NCBI GenBank assembly: GCA_921293015.1
Contig: OV121095.1
Span: forward strand, 33,081,484 to 33,145,483
DNA: 64,000 bases
From: Phorcus lineatus
Lineage: Eukaryota > Mollusca > Gastropoda > Trochida > Trochidae
Reading direction: 5' to 3'
Shown here: positions 26,601 to 41,129 of the stretch, in pieces
Layout: every line of letters starts with the position of its first letter
Position numbering within the stretch: position 1 is the stretch's first letter
Made by a program: the position numbers and the translations under genes
Notes under the pieces: model-generated
The model's input: only the letters and a program-made list of their open reading frames with translations
Database searches by the model: none
What the model was told of the DNA's origin: nothing

Positions 26601-29600
26601 ACGTTGTCTATTTCAATTAGGTTGCAGTCGCATCAGGTCCTCGTGCTGCACGTGCATTCTGCTGTGATATACTAAGGCCATTATCAACAGTTAACATAAA
26701 GCCTTTCACAATTTTAATATGTTTATATACCTTTTGCACCAAAGATTAACTAATGTTGCTAATACATTAGCGATAATATTATGTATCACAGCAAAAACTA
26801 GCCTAAAACCCGATTTTAAACCTAGTGATAAAAACTTCTCTTTATATGTCTGTTATAATGGAATAGCAAACATTGTAACCTTTAGATAAAGGAATTTTAT
26901 TTTTGATATTTTGAAACGTTTCGATGATAACTAATAACTCAATAACAGTTGAAAAGATCCTCTGGGCAAACATATGTGGCAAATTGTTAGTGTATGAAGC
27001 GCTCATATAATCACTCATTGTGTCAAGATCGGGGTAAGTAACTTCAGGAAGAAACATATTACAGAATGAAAAGATTTTTTCTTGGTCTCAAACGCTAGTC
27101 TCAATTTATTCATAGCAGAATAATTTGAATTTAATTTTGGTATTTAGAAACACGTGTAGAACCGAACTTGATTTGTACCATCTCAAGACTACTTTCAAAA
27201 CTTTTTTACATAAATAACGACTTCATATTTAGAATTGGCAGTACGGGATATTGTGAATGTTTTCAAACCGATAGTGATATGGGAGAATGTCAAATACAAA
27301 GGTTTAGTATCAACTGAACTTTATGATTTACCCGCCAGGGCTTCAAGAAAAACCATATCAGGATATAAACTACTTTACCGTTGACAATTACCATTAGGGG
27401 AAACTTGATGTCAGTTATTTGAGACATTTGCAATTTCATTTATTTCAGATCATTATTTTAATAACGATATCCAATTTAAACGAAACAAGATCTTACCATG
27501 CCAGATATCAATAACGATCAAGCTAATATTTCATGTATAATTCAAATCAGCGAATAAGTGACTTTGGTACATATTAATGAATTACGGCGAACCTTTACTC
27601 CGCTATGACAGGTCTGCTGTGATCATGAAGTACATGTACTTTAGTAAAACGAATATTTTTTATAATATCAACAACCCTGATGATTTTTGGAGTCAACTGA
27701 GCAAATTTTACCCTTCTAGCTTGTATTATCAGGGTTGAACTGATCTCGTGTCGTGTAGCTTAAAGGCACCAGTGCACGCTTTTACGGTTTAAATTGGCTA
27801 TTTTAAGGTTTACGAGGACTTATGCATTCACTTAAACTTCCTATCGATGCAATGAAATACTAAACATTCTTTACAGTTTACCTGCAATCAACAATGAAAA
27901 CGTTAAGACAGCCGGTGTCTGCTTGGACATATAAAAAATTATGGTTAACTGTGCATAAAACGGATAAATTATTGACATTTGGAAACCGATATCCGATATC
28001 GTAGTTCATGCGGATTTAATGTAACGTAACATTAAATACTTCCGGCCTTTAAAAATCCACTTTACTACCAGAATACGTAAATATTTGTCAAATAACTTAG
28101 ATAGATTACTTGAGTGAGGATAGTGAGTAATATCGAGAGATATGCAGAATCTGTGCATTCGTTGTGTTTACGAAATATTGGCGTGCAATTAAAGATCTGG
28201 TTTTAATAACGTTGAGACAATTTTGAGAATGTTTATCAGAATATTCAAATTGTAAAAGGAGTTCTACGCATATACATTAATACAAATTTTCATGTCTCGT
28301 GAAGTGTGTAGACAACTCCTGTCACTGACAAAATCTTCAAAGTAAATATAGATGCATTGGTGCATATCATTCTAATTTTTAAAAAAATGAATAAATAGTA
28401 TATTCTTTATATTTCATTTACTCGGTTACTAGTACTATATATCATAAAGTGTAACCTGATTCGAATATCAAGTGATGCAATTATGGATTTTCCAATTTTT
28501 TTGCGATATGTTTGTATTAGATGTTTGAGAAATTGAGACAGTCGAAGTCACAAAGGAAAATGACAATTCTAAAGAGTCAGTAATGCACAAAAGTATAAAT
28601 ATCGATTATCGACAACATCGTCTCTTATAATGATTGCACTTTCTAAATATGTAGGAAACGTCTTGGTTAAGGGAGATCTGTAACTACACTGTATTCTACT
28701 GATTTTCTTAAATATTGTTTCTGTTGCGTTGATAACAGTAGCTGACATGAGATGTTCAGTAGTTTATAGAAAGCAAGTATGACAACAATGATAACACTTT
28801 CCTAATAGTAGTTAATTACTTGGCACTCAGTTACCTCTGATGCAATTATGATAGAGATAAAATTTTGTCTACGAAAGACGTAAAATCAATTTTCCCACAG
28901 CAAAATATCGATTAGGATATTGAAGATATCTCATGCCCCAATAGTCTGAAGACAGAAAACAGGTTCCCGAAACTGATGTAAATCATAATCAGGTGAAATA
29001 AATGGCAATTAATTATATTATCACTTACACGAGTGGTAGGAGCATTCCAGTGAAACCACTACCATATCACTAAATCAGCCATTGATTCAGATAATAAGTT
29101 ATACAAAACTATATTCCTGCCCTTAATGCAGTTAATAATGAATTAGTAGCAGGGTTAGATATATATTGTATATCTGTACTGTATCAAGACCTTCTAATTA
29201 ACTAATGCATATGGTTGGTTCGTCACGAATAAACAAACCTGTAAGATGAAGGGATAGTAAATAAAAACCCTGGACTAACAATAAATTCCTCACAAATGAT
29301 TCCCAATAAAGCATATAAGATAATAGCCTCATAGAAAGAGACTTCAAATCCAGACTTGATTTTCTCGATGTTAGGTTAGCTTGCTATGCTGTTTTGAACT
29401 ATAGTCAATGAGTTAGACTGTGTTAAATGGGTCACGACTATCAATTTTAATCTTGTTGTGAAAGACTAGAGGAGAGTCTACTATGATTTCAATATCATTT
29501 GAACAAAATGTCATAGAAACCATGACAACAAATACGTGTACAAGACTAAATGTCACCAAGATATTGAAATATTTTAACCCAGGGCAAGGCGATGAACTAT

Positions 29601-30921
29601 TAACTGTATCGGAATCAAAAGGCTTCGTTTTACCTCCGTATACGGGAGTATAATTCTTGTCATCGAATAAGGATAACACTTACGTCTGGTCGCTTTAGAA
29701 ATATCTAATCAACAAATGATCCATTTGGTTAATAAATGATTATTCCTTCAATTTTCATATGATGAAACAAAAGAGAAAGATTTATATCGCAGTATCCAAC
29801 GAACATCTAACTTAAAAACCTTAAAAGAAAACGATTTTCAACAAACTTAAAATTATATACCAGCCGGGCATTTCCAGTGAAATCAATTTATCGTTTTATG
29901 TTAAAATTTCAGTGTGAATCAAACTTATTCAGTAAAAAAAGGTTATCTTTTTTCGTTTTTTTGTCATACATGATGCTGAATTATTCAGGTACGCTCTTTT
30001 TTTAATGAAATGTCCCACATTTCTTATCTATTTCAATTGCTGTATCACTTGCGACTGAGATTGATTGATATTTCTCTGAATTTGATTTTCATAACCACAC
30101 GATTTATTGCTCTTACCACTGAAGCACATAATGAATAATATTGGTAATATGACTATGCACATAACTGACTGAAGGTCTTTAAACTTTAGGCTAAACTTGA
30201 TATATGAAACATGAAATTATATGGAGTATGCTATACGACCTCTCATGCAATATAACTTCTATTGAAACATTCAATAAATCTATATTGAATGAACGAACGC
30301 TATTTGTATTTCATTTCATTTTTACGATACATCATGGCAGTTTGTGTTTGATTTCCTTACGTCTTACTTTTTAAGTCTTTTCTTTTGTCAATTCCTCTTT
30401 TTATTATTTTTTAATGTATTTTTAGAATTTATTTACTTTGATCTCGATGTTGAAATATTGATTGATATCGAACTGTGTAAACGTCCTGATCTTTTTCCAA
30501 ATGAAGTAGATTCCAATAAGGAAGTGAAATTACTAAAAAGTCAAGCAAAAGCTGCAACCTTTTTAGTAGTGATATAAACATTTGACGCAATATGACGTGA
30601 AAGTAGCAACAATAGTAAAAACCCTGGTGTATTGAATTATAAATAAGTAAATTCGATGGGCGTGTAAAACATGTGTGAAATATTTGATGAACGAGAGAAA
30701 TCATGTGAGACGAGGTCAATGGACAACGTAGCTTGAATTAATGCCTGTGTGCAATTGCGAACAAAATATTTGAATCAATCGATGCAGAAAGATTACTCAA
30801 AACATTATATATAATAGTATCACTTTTCATTCTTTGTGTAGTGAGGTTAGTTTCCCAAAATGCTGGTATTGCTTGAACGAGGACGAGTCACAAGTGTCGT
30901 CAACATATATAGAGAACAAGT
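23609..30921. other. Intergenic, no gene recognised
   Basis: About 7.3 kb of AT-rich sequence with only short open frames. The only clear structure is the (GAT)n microsatellite near 25.4 kb. I see no exon-like or transposon-like coding signal. Confidence 0.6.
25392..25436 (+). repeat. (GAT)n imperfect microsatellite
   Basis: About a dozen GAT units with TTAT and TGTGGT interruptions; the open frame across it (poly-Asp) is an artefact. Confidence 0.9.
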
Positions 30922-31115
30922 TCTATGGATTTAAAACTTCATAATGCAGGATTTAACGTTTCGGTGTAGATACTAACACTTTATTCAAGCAAGCTAAGAT
31001 TCGTCACTTGCTTGGTAACGGTGTTAGTATCTGCACCGAAACGTCGCAATCCTGCTATATAGAAGTTGTAAATCCGTAGAAGTTGTTGTTTATTCATCTC
31101 ACCAACTTCTAAATA
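30922..31115 (+). mobile_element. Palindromic element with two opposed hammerhead-like modules, older copy
   Basis: The left arm 30922-30993 is the inverse of 31007-31080, with a 13-nt spacer and many mismatches. The plus-strand arm reads CTTGGTAACGGTG, a loop, then CACCGAAACGTCG; the minus-strand arm reads CACCGAAACG after its own loop. This is a stem II-like hairpin followed by GAAAC, as in Penelope-type hammerheads. It is followed by CACCAACTTCTAAAT (about 31100), a block also found at 59.3 kb. Confidence 0.65.
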
Positions 31116-33131
31116 CCTCTCAAGGAAGTCATACGTCTTCAACATAGGCACGAATTAAATGCTACCTATATATTTAATAATTGTAACAGCATAACCTACA
31201 TCATTAGTCTAGAATAGGCTTACTTTTGGTAACGAAATACTATAATACATCGCAACATTGTTTATGATGTCACGTCAATAAAACATTTATAGTGACGTTT
31301 TATAAATGATAATGTAAACAATATGAACCCATTAATGATAACATTTGTGTAGAATAATGAATTTGTAAACGTTTATTCATTGCCATGTGTTAACTGGTGA
31401 AATGGAATGAACTGAGATAGAAAATATCTATCATTTGATCCAAAAAAAAAGACCCAAGGATCTTCTTATGGATCTGAAGATATTGCTTAATGCCACTGGG
31501 ATTTGTGCATTAAATTCAGAGACTAATACTTACCGATTGAAATTTAGATAAAGGATGACTTAAAACTTTTTCCAGTGCTTTAAGAATGTTTTGAAAATTC
31601 GTTAACGTGGATTAGTAATGATAGCAGCTTTTATTATATTCTACATGTCTTAATTATATGATTTTATATCTATTTCTATCTATTGTTTCTACTATTTTGT
31701 CTATATATTCATGGTTGTTTGATAACTTATTGTAAAGTTAGTGCATAGGGTCGATTTGCTCAAATTGATAGCAACTTAAATAGTGGAAACCCTTTATGAT
31801 GTTTTCAAGAATTTTATTTTCGATAACCAGGATCACGTCTATAGTTTTCATTTTTGAAGAACTCAATAACTTAAATCCGATTAGCATGATCGAAATCTCT
31901 GTACATATTGATAAACATGATTTCCGTTAAGTTTATCTTATTATTGCACCACATTTGTCAAATAAGTATTTAAGATTTATCACTTTTGTTTGTCAAGGCG
32001 TATAAGGTATTCACATTTACGAATCGCTGGTACTTAATGATAAGGAATTAACTACCATAAAATCACTTTTAAACGAATAACAGATAGCCAAATCACATAC
32101 AATAAATAAATTAAGAATTGAATTGAATAAGAAAAGTCGAAGGCTATTAAACGGCCAGACATATAAATGACCTCCAGCAAAACAATCGGGAGATTTGATT
32201 ACAGAGAACCATTCTCATAGTAGAAGGTTGTGTTGTACCATTTATTCTTTACAATGAACCGATATTGTGTTTTTCGCTGAATTCTTGCATTAAAATACTA
32301 AAGAATAAATACCAACGTTAAAAAAATAATTTAAGATCCTATCAACCTTTTACAGAAAATCATTACGAAATGACAAAATCACATCTTACTGCAATGAAGA
32401 TTTCCCATTCTTTTAACAGAAAAAGTATATGACATTGAAATGATCATTGTTAAAGAAACATTCATTGGTGTTACACTCTGATATATGTGTACATATGCTT
32501 TCTACTTCGCAAAATTATTTTTATAGCGTTTGTGACGTCATAAACTCTGACACAGTTAAAACAAACAATTATTTCAATTAGTTAAAGAAAACACGACTAT
32601 CCCAAAACTCGTTATATTTTGGCTCGGAAGAACAACACAAATTTGAAGCTGAATGTAATAATCAATTTAAATTGTAATACTAACAAAACACATTGACAAA
32701 CTGAAATATTTCTAAGATGTGAAATCTGAAATGTTCATATAATGAACGCTCTACACCAAATGGTCCATGCTGAATACCTCACAATTTCTACTTAAAGCGG
32801 ATAGAAAAGAAATTTGATTTGTTAGGCTTCGTTTTATCATCATTTTAACTATATATCAGGTCCATTGGAGGTGACCGATGATCTCCTGGGGGTCCAATGT
32901 TCTGACCAATTGCTGTGGAGGATGATTCAGTTTGACAGTATGATGAAGTCTTCTGCTACAGATTACAGCGATATTTCATGAATAAAGCTTTACGCCCTGG
33001 AGCAGAAAATTACATTGGTATCTGACCGATATTGAATTGGCGAAGTTTGGTCTTGATACTTAACGTTTAGGTTTTTATTGGCTTGGAGATATGATGAATT
33101 GTTTCAGTGGCATTCTAGAAGTTGGTAGTAT

Positions 33132-33306
33132 AAAGACGACAATGATATATGGATATACAACTTCTTTACTACACAGTGGCGACGTTTCGGTATAGATCCT
33201 TATACCGTTATCAAGCATCATGCTTGTTAACGGTATAAGGATCTATACCGAAACGTCGCCACTGTGTAATAAAGAAGTTGCATATCCAAATATCATTGTC
33301 GTCTTT
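33132..33306 (+). mobile_element. 87-bp near-perfect palindrome with hammerhead-like cores on both strands
   Basis: Arms 33132-33218 and 33220-33306 are reverse complements with four mismatches in 87 bp and a 1-nt centre. Each arm, read outward from the centre, has CTTG(A/T)TAACGGTAT, a loop, then ATACCGAAACGTC, followed by ACTGTGTA(A/G)TAAAGAAG. This matches the stem II plus GAAAC layout of Penelope-type hammerhead motifs, with UUGAUAA or UUGUUAA in place of CUGAUGA. Near-identity of the arms suggests recent origin or gene conversion. Confidence 0.8.
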
Positions 33307-36300
33307 GGAGATATGATGTTAGGATAAGTGTTTATTTTATATGTTATGCTTAAACTTGAAAATGCCTTTTGTTATATGTCCTTTGTTTGCTTTGTGCTAT
33401 GTTTCATTATGAAATTGCACAAATTGTTCATACTATCTCACAGGGATATATGCCTTTCGATCTTACCCTATTTACTTTTATACATGTATAGCAGGAAGAT
33501 AGCAGGGTAGGGTTTAAGGCATATTTAAGGCATTATTCACACGCAATTTCTTTACTTCTCATTTGCTATGATATTATTTGTTATGCCATGTTCTGCTATG
33601 ATATACCATGCTATACGGTGAACTTACATGTATGTGAAAATAGTAGTCATAAATTGAAAGGCTAAATATGAGTAACTAGTGGGCTACTTGTCGCGTAGCA
33701 AAATATTATATTAAGAAATTATACGTAAAGTAGTTTTTAATGAATAAGGCCACTTAAATTTTCTGGTTGGCAGAACAATATATAAAAGTAATAGAAATTA
33801 GAAAATAGAAACTGCCTCCGACCGTACGCAATTCTGTTTCCGATGGTATTCAAGAAATTGAATGTGATTCTCTTTCGTGTAACCTACTTAAAACATACCA
33901 TCTTCTACTTGAAAAGATCGTCTCTCGGATAAGTGGAGGCACTAATGCTGTTCATGATATCAAAATTGCTGGGAGTACCTAGCGTGTCCCAGGGGTTAGC
34001 CACCTTAATTTAATTACCTGTGTTCTCAGACAATTTCCATCCTTCATTTAGGACCTTTTTTGTCCACTCGAAGTCACTCTTGTGCTCAATTTGCTCCGTT
34101 GTCACTGCTTAACTTGAAAAGGATTATAATTATGTTGATGAGCATCCAGATATTGTTGAATTTGCTTCTTTGTTTTGACACAAGAACACTTGGTTTTGAT
34201 TTTACAATTGCTTCATATAAATATGACACATCTTACTGGATGGACATATGTCGCTGTTAAATTCCCCCACCATCAAACGCTAGGGACACAAATGCCTTCA
34301 TTGTTTAAAATAAACAGATTCAGATAAATTTAGAGGCGAAAGTTATATGCTCGAATGGAGGCCTCTGTTAAATCATTTAAAGAAAGAAGAATGATGAAAA
34401 CTTCATTTTCAATTTATAATATAGTACTTTTGTACTTTTGGCAATAAGGTCTTCTCTAATCAATACTCTTCTATATGATTATAAAATAAAGATAACGGAA
34501 AAAAACCAAACCCTTAAATAATAAATAAGCTCTTCGAAATTACAAGCAGAGAAAAAACAATAATTGCCTAAATTTGAAGTCTTTGATGCTTGAAAACCTG
34601 TAACAGCTTGGAAGTCAGAAGACTTGTTGAATCATGTGACTAGAGGGGCAATGGTTTTAAAGTTTATGTTATGTAACCTAATGTATTCCTTATCTGATGT
34701 TTAAGAAAAATCAATATCTTTGAATTCAAAACATAATTATTGTTTTAATGCGTATTAACATCAAATAATTGAACTTCAGAAGTGATATTATGTTTTGTAA
34801 ATCATCTTTCCGGTATCAATACAATATCTACTGATCTGAGATTAAGGGCTGATATAATATTTCGTTTATAAACAAAATAAGAAAGGATTAGATATAAATA
34901 TGAACAATATGAAAATTAACTCAGTTACAAAAAAGCCAATTGTAACGTATTTATCAATACTGAGTTAAAGTTCTCTTCAGTGATAAATCTTAATGTCATA
35001 AATCATGGAGTTATTTTACTAGGATCATAAAAATCATGATATCGCATAATGATAAACAATTATTGAAACAAAATGTGACTTTGATTTATGGATAAATTCT
35101 AAAAAATAGCAAGGAATATTTGATTTTTGATGAAATCATTAACAGTATGTTTCCTAACTTATAAACCTAACTTACCTACTTTAAAGGTTTGAATATCATT
35201 GTTTTGTATTTATGCACTACCACACGATATGATTATGGTGATGATTGTGACTTAGAAATGACCCTTATAAATTATTACACGGGTATCAGATTCACTAAAG
35301 AAATAAAAAAACGAAGCAAACTTAGATTTATGTGCCTATCTATACACAAATGATCCGCCCTCTCTCTATGAGTACAGCTGCATACTGAAAGATTGTTCAC
35401 TTACCACTGAATCGTAGTGCAAATATCATGTAATTTTGGTTTCGTTTCAACGTCAATAGAATAACTTCAGCAAGACTGACAATGGATTACCCATTGTCCA
35501 TGTGTGAAATAGCCATTCTTGAACTCATGCTGGCGTTGTCTGGTCACTCGTGCAAAAATTCGAATTTTGGCATATTGATATCGACAGAAGGGGTCAAATT
35601 TTAAAAATTTCGATTTTATTAAATGTCAACTAAAATTTCCCATTTCAACCCTCTGAGATTAAAACCAACATAATCACATTGACTTTGTGCTAAGAAACAA
35701 TCGTGACTAGGTTTTAAAGAAGTTCATAACTTATAAAGGATTTTATTGAGAAAAATAAAAATTAGTGTTTTCGGAATTGTGATATCTGGTCACTTCAATA
35801 ACCTGCCAAAACTGTTCCGGGTAATTGTGGGTTACGATAAACCTTAGCCTTAAAGAAGAATGGATATGCATATGTGTATTCAAAATTCAATATCATACCT
35901 TACTTTTTCGCAACGCTACGATACATCAAAGGTATCTCATATTACATGATATTTGCACTAGTATATTCAGGTATGTGAACAAACTTTTGGCATGCAGCTG
36001 TAAATCTTTTATAAAAATCAATTTCAAACTATATATCATATAATGGTATCTCACGAAGCTGTTTCTCTTCTCAATTGTTTTCTGCAATAACTTGATCTTA
36101 CCATCCTCAGTGTCAAGAGCTATGACTTAAAACAACCTCTTTTGATAAGAGGACTTCACCTTTATTGGTTAAAATCATGTGGTATAAGTAGATGTTAATA
36201 TTTCGGTTAACGTTCAAAAATTTTAATTCGGTGTCGTATAACCTCGTCATTTCATTTCGACTGTGCAAACGTAACATTTCTGTTTGATTGGCATGAATAA

Positions 36301-36992
36301 GATTTTCTTATGGAGTAGTTGACATTTCAGTCGATTTATTCTTCACACCTGTATTTCTCGTTGATTTAGAGAAATGTGAGTGAATAATGTCGACATCTTC
36401 TTACGATTTGCCAACTGGACTTTGACGTTTTATGATTTTTGTGCATGCTATATAAATTCCACTTCGAGATACATCACCTTTTACTGTTAACGTAACGTCA
36501 TGGTATTGTTATTTATACTTATATTTGTATTTATTTATACTGCAAATACTTCCTACTGACTGTATCTTCAGTTTGAATTTGTTTGTATAAATCCTGATAC
36601 ATATTTACCATTAAAGATTATAATAGGCTTTGCAAATTAACACGATTCGTAGATTCGTTCTTTTGCATCGAAAAATAAGAATTTCATAGTTGTTAATGAA
36701 TTGTTATTTTGACTTTAAATCGAATATTATGATCCCATGGAAGTTTCATTTGAAGGAAACTCTTCTCCACCAAGTCAAGAAAATATCCATACTGTGTGAT
36801 AATATTAGGCAACTATTGACCAGCTCATAATGATTAAGTAGTATTTATATCAAAAATAAAGCAGACACATACACTTTTCGTAGCCGTCCTGACATCAAAT
36901 TATGGAAAGTTCAACAGTTTTACGGTAAAATCTATTTTTATATGTTTATTCACGATTATTAAAGTTTATAACGACAGAAAGTCATAAGAAGT

Positions 36993-37293
36993 GGAGAGAT
37001 AGAGAATACTAAACGACGTCCCGTTTGATAACATTTTTATGAAACGAGTGAATTGTTCGGTACTTAACGAGCGAAAGCGAGTTAGATACCAAAACCATTC
37101 ATGAGTTTCATAAAAATATTATTAAACAGGACTGAGTTTAGTATTTTATTTATTACTCGCAGAATTACACCAAATAAAAAGCATGAAAATCGCCTAGATT
37201 ACTACTCCTGCCGCGCCGCTAACATTCTGACGTCATACTTAAAGATTGTGACGTCATGTGACGTCAATCAGCACGCGATGTTATGACACAATG
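36993..37293 (+). repeat. Fold-back (MITE-like) element R2, copy 2
   Basis: Aligns by eye with 7885-8190 over its whole length. It has the same ~70-bp imperfect inverted arms around GCGAAAGCGAGTTAGATACC, and the same 3' segment with CGCGCCGCTAACA and AAAGATTGTGACGTCATGTG. It is inserted in copy 1 of the long repeat and is absent from copy 2 at about 42.9 kb. Confidence 0.75.
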
Positions 37294-39640
37294 TGTGAAC
37301 TTTTGATCTGCCATGCGAGTGGCCGATTTAAAACATGTTACCTAATTAGTGTTACTGTACTTTACTTTTAAATTTTGATGTGATCACCTATAGAGTCACA
37401 CTCCAATTTAAGAACTGTCTATTAATCGTATGTAAATAGAAAATGTTGAAATGTTTGCCTGGAAATGAATTTTCTGTGTTATCTAATTGTTAGGGATGTT
37501 AGGGAGGTAGAGGGTCTTCTACTTATCTTGATTTTGTTGCGCTTGCATTGTTGCTAGAAAGATATTAATGTAACGATGTACGTCGTTATAACGCCAAGGA
37601 TTCAATAAGTTTTGAAAAGCACATGAAAATTGACAGAAGTTTCTTATAAAATGCATAACAAAAGTGCTACTAAAGTAGTCGATAGCAAAATAAAACTACG
37701 AGTGATGCTATAAAGAAAATGATCCTTTGTATGAAAGGATGAGAATGTGCAGGTTTTGCGTAAAAGGATTTTACTATTCAACTCATCGGTAGAACCTGAC
37801 TACGAGAGAACGGACCAGTTAATTTGAAGGCATTTACATATATATTTGTCGTAAGGTGACTGATTATGGATTTCCCGCAAGAGTAACAAGTGTTGGAAAC
37901 TTTGTAATAAATGTGTAAATTGTCCCTCTTGTCGAATGAATGTTAATGAACAATGTTTGAACACTAAACCAGACATGGCGTTTAAAGTTGATTTCAGAAA
38001 GAATTTGCACTTTCAAACTTAGTTTTGGATAGAGAACTACAACTGTATAGATTGCAGAAAAGTTTCATCGAAATAAAAGCTTGCTGATAACATCAGATCA
38101 ACATTCAACTTTATCATACAATGTATAACCATTTTGGAAATACAGATCGTGGCATGAATTCGTAGTAGCATATCTAACAGGAAAACATCTTTATCATTAA
38201 TTTCATTTCATATCATTTTCATTTTATATGATAAAAATAGTTTTGAAACAACTTCCTTTTTCTTTTGTTCAATCTTATTGCAAAGACAAAATTGTTTTTC
38301 ATCGGCCGCTAGGCAATCTTCACTTATAAATTTACCATTCTGTATATCACTATATTAAATAATTTCGTGATTTATGTAGAAGATGCACAGTTTTTAGTTA
38401 AAATCACAACGTTTAGCACTTATCTTTCTCTTTTCCAAATGGAAGAAACCTTCAAATGCCAATTCTTAGCATCAGTCAGGTCAATACTTGTTGATCAAAT
38501 GATAACATGAAGAATATTTGACTCGGTTTAATTTCTCAAAACATTTAAAAAAATTGTTGAAAATAAGAGTGTTGAAGGTTTATTATTTGGATATTTGTTA
38601 AAAGATGTAAGAATTTTCAAACGCTTAAAATAATCATCGGGTTAATGAGTATTGTTTAGCTAATTGTAAGTATCTGTTTTGCATGACATCACCACACGAT
38701 GTTGTTTGTTGTCATCAAACTGGATTTCTGTGTAATGCTTTTATCTTCGTATGAGCACTGCATTAAAATTCTGACGTTTTTTGTCAAATAATGATATTCA
38801 AGCTCGATGAGTTTTACTAAATTTCACACAATGTATTAAGGATTTTCCCAAACATCATGTAATCGTATAAATTAAAACATATTAAATCAAAAAAATTCAG
38901 CTTTCAAAATTATTTAACATTTTTGTACATAAGTTACGGTAATCAAATATCCTCACTTGCATAAATTCCATTTAAAAAGTAAAATTCGATGATAAAAAGA
39001 TACCCAGAAAATATGGTAAAGCATTCATCAGTCCAGTAAATACCTATTAAGTTCATGCATTACAACACAAATAGGGCCATACGTGAACTTTTGTGGTCTA
39101 TGAAAGACATTATACATGTAAAAAATTATTATATATCTTCTTGTTTTCTCGATGTCGTTCTTCAACCATTATGTTGGCGTTTTCTTATTATGGATCGGTT
39201 GAGGACGAGCAAAAGAACGTATAAATATGACATATATAAGGGTGTAAATGTTTGACAAATTTGATATTTCAAAATGTTTGCTTTAGTTATGAAGTTTTGA
39301 AATTTAAACATTTCAAAACATCTGATTTAACCAATTGTAGACTTACAGTAGTCATCGACTTGTGTGATGATATAACATCGATTAATTTGAAATTGCACTT
39401 GATGATTGCGTCATGTAGATGCCATACTGGTTTCAAGCCTTTAAAATGTCAAAAGCCTGCACTTACCTTTACATTTTTGTAACTTGACTTGTTATATGGA
39501 CCAGTGTTTAAGGGAACATTAACACCATGATGTATGAGGAGTCAAAGGACAGTTAACAGGATAATGCTATCGCCATCATGGCCCTCTCGTTCATACCAAC
39601 ATTATGCATAGGGTATTCATTGATCAAACCGAAAATATTA

Positions 39641-39780
39641 TGTCCTGCAGGATGAGAATATGCCGTGCAGGATGAGAATATGTCTTGCAGGATGAGAATA
39701 TGTCCTGCAGGATGAGAATATGTCCTGCAGGATGATAATATGTCCTGCAGGATGAGAATATGTCCTGCAGGATGTTAATG
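39641..39780 (+). repeat. Seven exact-register 20-bp units with a central 10-bp palindrome
   Basis: Units of TGTCCTGCAGGATGAGAATA start every 20 bp from 39641 to 39761. Substitutions occur only in units 2, 3, 5 and 7. Each intact unit centres on the perfect palindrome TCCTGCAGGA. There are no spacers, so this is not a CRISPR array. Confidence 0.95.
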
Positions 39781-41129
39781 TACGTAAATACTTGTTTTTT
39801 TTAAATAGAAAAGGGTAACTTTAAGTCTATCAAATGCTTAACTTCACAAATATGGCTAGTGCGGAGAAACGCGGGGGCATTTTCGAGCGAGATGATTTCA
39901 TTTAGACCAGCAGAATGTATTGTCTTGGCATTGTTGTAATAACATACCGCGTGTATAGTTCTCTATTGACCGTTTCAGCCCTCCAACTATACAAATGACT
40001 ATTCTATGGATAGAATATCCCAGCATATGTATCTGCAGAATGGCCTATCCTCATATTCCCTACAATTCTTTCAAAACAGTTTATGGATAAGTACAGATCT
40101 TAATCTTTAAGTGAATTGAACTCCTCCTACAGGATCGAATGTAATTATATATGCAAACATTTTAGCTTTTTAAAAGCTGATATCACCTGTAATATAAGCC
40201 AAATACTTATCATGTATATTCATATACACAAAGGTAATTCATTATTCATACGGAGAACAGATATCGCTTATAGATCTCAGTACCCTTAAAGTACCATTTA
40301 AATATATTGTCCTTTTGTCCTCTCCAGTTGTCAATATCCTGGAAATATTCCACAATATGAAAATGACATTTTACAAAACATTCTTCATTACATGTGCTAA
40401 CAAATAAAATCTGACAGCTGAGTATATGTCATCGTGTCATTGCAGCTTTCTAACTTCCTTAATGGACAGTTACAGAATTTAGAGCCTCGAAGTGGACTGG
40501 AAAACGGTAAAAGAAGTTAATTGGGTCTGTGTAAAGAGAAAATGTTATTCTTATAGGAAGACAATATCTTAACAAGACCGTTTATATGAAAATTAAGAAA
40601 TACGAGCGAAACGGGAGAAAGACGTAGTAAGTAAGGCAATGACATTTCAGATATGGAAACCGTTTATTTTGTCTTCATTTTCAGAGCTTTGTTAATTGTT
40701 CTCTTTTGCCATTGACATGATTTGCATCACCTCACTTTTGGATTACATCTGAAACTGCTGCATTTAACATATTCTAGTATTCTTTTTTACTATCTGTTCA
40801 TCGTTAGGTCTACAATCATTAGGAATTATCAATAACATTTCAGTTGAAAAATTTCTTCCAAGTCACATCATATTCTGCTAACTCTACTCTGTAAATGAGG
40901 TTGTTTGACTATCAACTAATAGGCTTAAGACCAAGGACCCCTTTGTTCAAAGTGCTGTTATCATAAAAATTAAAATCCTCATGTTGTGTTTTCAAGAGTT
41001 TTTTTTTATCTAAATAGAAAATGTTTACAGTTTTTGAAAAAATATACAAGATTTGACGTCGTTTACAATAATTGACATTATAGGAAATATAGATAAGATA
41101 TTTTCTGTAAAGTGTATTATATTATTGAA

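Larger units (their letters stand above)
31960..40620 (+). repeat. Ancient long non-coding repeat, copy 1
   Basis: Modules recur in order further right. 31960-32720 matches 41130-41760 (GGCCAGACATATA, TGTGTTTTTCGCTGA). 36200-36660 matches 42335-42740 and partly 46980-47250. 37365-38060 matches 43075-44240 and 55570-56000 (GACCAGTTAATTTGAAGGCA, GTCGTAAGGTGACTGATTA). 38690-38740 resembles 48780 and 52590. 39490-39600 matches 49880-50000 and 53520-53640. 40130-40620 matches 44690-45130 and 50220-50400. No protein coding is seen. The copy is interrupted by the 33.2-kb palindrome, fold-back R2 and the 20-bp array. Confidence 0.7.
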